Of a DNA stretch of 5,663 bases, positions 3,666 through 5,663 are shown piece by piece. This stretch comes from an uncultured beta proteobacterium (GTDB lineage Bacteria; Pseudomonadota; Gammaproteobacteria; Burkholderiales; Burkholderiaceae_B), in the NCBI GenBank assembly GCA_903924715.1, contig CAIYCP010000424.1, positions 1-5,663 of the forward strand, read 5' to 3'. A program made the translations under genes and the position numbers. The notes below the pieces were generated by a model. It did no database searches. It was not told the origin of the DNA and saw nothing but the letters and a program-made list of their open reading frames with translations. Within the stretch, counting starts at the first letter, position 1. Each line of letters starts with the position of its first letter.

Positions 3666-5663
3666 TTAAAGCGTTTGTTCGGCACCTATTTGTTCTAGCA
3701 ATGCTGAGTGATCCTCTAGGCGCCCAACAAGTAAGTGCTGTATTCCCTGCAGGTTTTGCCAAGTACCAATCGCCGCTAACAACGACGCATGTAACAGCTC
3801 TTGGCGCTGACGTAGTACAAGCTCAGGGCGCACAATAAGATTGATGGATCCGGTTTCGTCTTCGAGTGTGATAAACATTACGCCTTTGGCTGTTTGTGGG
3901 CGCTGACGCATCGTCACGAGCCCGCAAGTGCGCGCCAATCGCCCATGAGGATAGGATGTCAATACGTTGGCGGATATAAAGCGTAACCGAGTGAAGGTTT
4001 GACGCAGTAACGCCAAAGGATGTCGCTCAAGCGTGAATCCTAGACGTTGATAATCGGTGACGATATTGTGTGCTTCTGACGGGGCCTGTAATGCTGGGGA
4101 TTCTGTTTCAAGCGGTTCAGCTTCGCGTAAAAGGCCTTTAGTGGCTACGCTCGCCGCGGCACTCCACGCGGCCAAGCGGCGATGCCCACTTAAGCTATGC
4201 AAAGCGCCCGCTAGAGCAAGTTGCTGTAAGACCGCTTGAGTGAGTTCGGCGCGCCGACCAAGATCGCGCGCGTCAAGAAAGCGTCCTGACTCACGTGCTT
4301 GGAGTAGCGCGTGTGCTGCGGCCTGCGGTAAACCGACAATCTGGTTTAAGCCTAAACGCACTGCGGGTCGGTTAAGTGCTAATGTCGTGTCGGCCAGCAT
4401 TTCAAGCGTGCATTCCCAAGCGCTTGCTTGCACATCAATCGGCAAGAGTTGTACGCCGTGACGTCGCGCGTCTTGAATGAGTTGTGAAGGGGCATAAAAG
4501 CCCATCGGTTGTGCGTTCAGCAGTGAAGTTAAAAATGCTTCGGGTTCATGACATTTCAACCAGGCACTGGCATACGCGAGCAGCGCAAAACTTGCGGCAT
4601 GACTTTCTGGAAATCCATATTCGCCAAACCCCTCGATCTGTTTAAAAATCGTTTCGGCAAATTCTGGGGTATAGCCATGATTGAGCAAACCCGCAATGAG
4701 CTTTTGTCGAAATTGATCAATGCCACCTTTGCGCCGCCAAGCCGCCATTGAGCGACGCAATTCATCGGCTTGACCGGCCGTAAAGCCTGCTGCAACCATA
4801 GCGATTTTAATCACCTGCTCTTGAAAAATGGGTACGCCGAGCGTACGTTCAAGCACGGCACGGACTGCCCGATTCGGAAATTCGATCGGTTCCAGGCCTT
4901 GTCGTCTGCGCAAGTAAGGGTGAACCATTCCGCCTTGAATCGGACCTGGTCGTACGATGGCGACCTCGATCACTAAATCATAGAACGTGCGTGGTTTAAG
5001 ACGTGGCAACATCGACATTTGCGCACGTGATTCAATCTGAAAGACTCCGACCGTATCTGCAGCACAAATCATGTCGTAGGTTGGGGCGTCATCATCCGGT
5101 ATATCTTGCAAGCTAAAGTTGGGCAGGTTGCGACGCCAGGCCACCCATTGAAAACTACGACGAATCACGGTCAGCATCCCTAACGCCAGAATGTCGACTT
5201 TTAATAAACCGACAGCATCCAAGTCGTTTTTATCCCACTGCACCACACTACGCTCAGGCATCGCTGCATTTTCAATTGGTACGAGACGCGATAGCAACCC
5301 TCGAGCAAGAACGAAGCCTCCGGGGTGCTGAGAAAGGTGGCGTGGAAATCCCATCAACGCTTGCGCGAGTTCAGCCCATTGCTGTGTGACGACAGCTTCA
5401 GCGTCTAACCCGGCCTGGGTGATGCGAGTGATTAGATTTTGTTTTCCATCCCACGAACGGTGTGCTTGAGCCGCCTGATCAATGATGTGCGCATCAATCC
5501 CAAGCGCGCGCCCTGTATCGCGTAACACACTGCGCGGGCGATACGAGGTGACGACAGCAGTAAGAGCGGCGCGGTGACGCCCATATTTTTGATAGAGATA
5601 TTGAATCACCTCTTCGCGTCGCTGGTGTTCAAAATCGACATCAATATCTGGAGGTTCATTACG
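3666..5663 (-). CDS. dnaE2: Error-prone DNA polymerase III alpha subunit DnaE2/ImuC (partial, N-terminus off window)
   Basis: The frame is open to the right edge, giving 665 C-terminal residues of a protein normally a little over 1000 long. The first visible residues, RNEPPDIDVDFEHQRREEV, hold the acidic metal-binding motif of C-family polymerases. The third catalytic aspartate is Asp157 of the visible part, in LLKVDILALG. Other DnaE2 marks are SQHPGGFVLARG, VPIENAAMPERSVVQWDKND, DTVGVFQIESRAQMSMLPRL and GFPESHAASFALLAYASAW. A helix-hairpin-helix region follows at about 436-498. The OB-fold at about 578-653 contains MRQRPQTAKGVMFITLEDETG. With ImuA/ImuB this polymerase carries out SOS-induced mutagenic translesion synthesis. 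The PHP domain, start codon and any LexA box are outside the window. The extreme C-terminus (SALLEQIGAEQTL) differs from the SRDFH-type ending I recall for many homologues. The GTG at 5609 is internal, not a start. Confidence 0.95.
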   Translation of the reverse strand, partial: RNEPPDIDVDFEHQRREEVIQYLYQKYGRHRAALTAVVTSYRPRSVLRDTGRALGIDAHIIDQAAQAHRSWDGKQNLITRITQAGLDAEAVVTQQWAELAQALMGFPRHLSQHPGGFVLARGLLSRLVPIENAAMPERSVVQWDKNDLDAVGLLKVDILALGMLTVIRRSFQWVAWRRNLPNFSLQDIPDDDAPTYDMICAADTVGVFQIESRAQMSMLPRLKPRTFYDLVIEVAIVRPGPIQGGMVHPYLRRRQGLEPIEFPNRAVRAVLERTLGVPIFQEQVIKIAMVAAGFTAGQADELRRSMAAWRRKGGIDQFRQKLIAGLLNHGYTPEFAETIFKQIEGFGEYGFPESHAASFALLAYASAWLKCHEPEAFLTSLLNAQPMGFYAPSQLIQDARRHGVQLLPIDVQASAWECTLEMLADTTLALNRPAVRLGLNQIVGLPQAAAHALLQARESGRFLDARDLGRRAELTQAVLQQLALAGALHSLSGHRRLAAWSAAASVATKGLLREAEPLETESPALQAPSEAHNIVTDYQRLGFTLERHPLALLRQTFTRLRFISANVLTSYPHGRLARTCGLVTMRQRPQTAKGVMFITLEDETGSINLIVRPELVLRQRQELLHASLLAAIGTWQNLQGIQHLLVGRLEDHSALLEQIGAEQTL

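Noticed and set aside
4548..4976. Plus-strand open frames opposite the polymerase gene
   Set aside because: They lie wholly inside the strongly conserved DnaE2 coding frame, have no recognisable protein features and are antisense shadows.
5607..5609. GTG as the start of the polymerase gene
   Set aside because: The frame continues upstream to the window edge with 18 residues that include the essential PDIDVDF catalytic motif, so this GTG is an internal valine codon.

Overview
The window looks like ordinary chromosome from a proteobacterium, most likely a betaproteobacterium of the Burkholderiales type. That guess rests on gene content (an ImuC/DnaE2 error-prone polymerase, a DUF423 membrane protein, and a thiolase paired with a DUF35 protein) and on moderate GC judged by eye; it is an inference. 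I see no tRNA, rRNA, CRISPR array, insertion sequence or prophage gene. Genes are tightly packed and intergenic gaps run from 2 to about 150 bases.

Left block (1-1991, minus strand). In transcription order this is a DUF423 small membrane protein, a thiolase-superfamily enzyme of the SCP-x/Ltp-like type, and the N-terminal 100 residues of a DUF35 zinc-ribbon/OB-fold protein that runs off the left edge. The thiolase and DUF35 genes are 2 bases apart and form a classic acyl-CoA enzyme plus partner pair. The 107-base gap before the thiolase holds a plausible promoter whose spacer contains a perfect 7+1+7 palindrome, a good candidate operator.

Middle block (2138-3068, plus strand). A small predicted lipoprotein of unknown function is followed by a good intrinsic terminator. 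Only 25 bases after its T-run, a PaaI-like hotdog thioesterase begins with GTG. The lipoprotein and DUF423 genes are divergent; a 12-base perfect palindrome (TTTGTATACAAA) lies just in front of the likely DUF423 start.

Right block (3102-5663, minus strand). A GatB/YqeY-domain protein converges on the thioesterase gene, with a short hairpin between the two stops. Upstream of it is the C-terminal 665 residues of the error-prone DNA polymerase III alpha subunit DnaE2/ImuC, which enters from the right edge. Its visible part starts exactly at the PDIDVDF catalytic motif; the N-terminal PHP domain, and any imuA/imuB genes and LexA site, lie outside the window.

The genes fall into two themes: acyl-CoA chemistry (thiolase, DUF35, and perhaps the thioesterase) and SOS-type mutagenic translesion synthesis (DnaE2). 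I do not see a clearly new multi-gene system. The items most worth a second look are the two palindromic candidate operators, the non-canonical active site of the thiolase, the unusual C-terminus of DnaE2, and the terminator placed directly before the thioesterase start.
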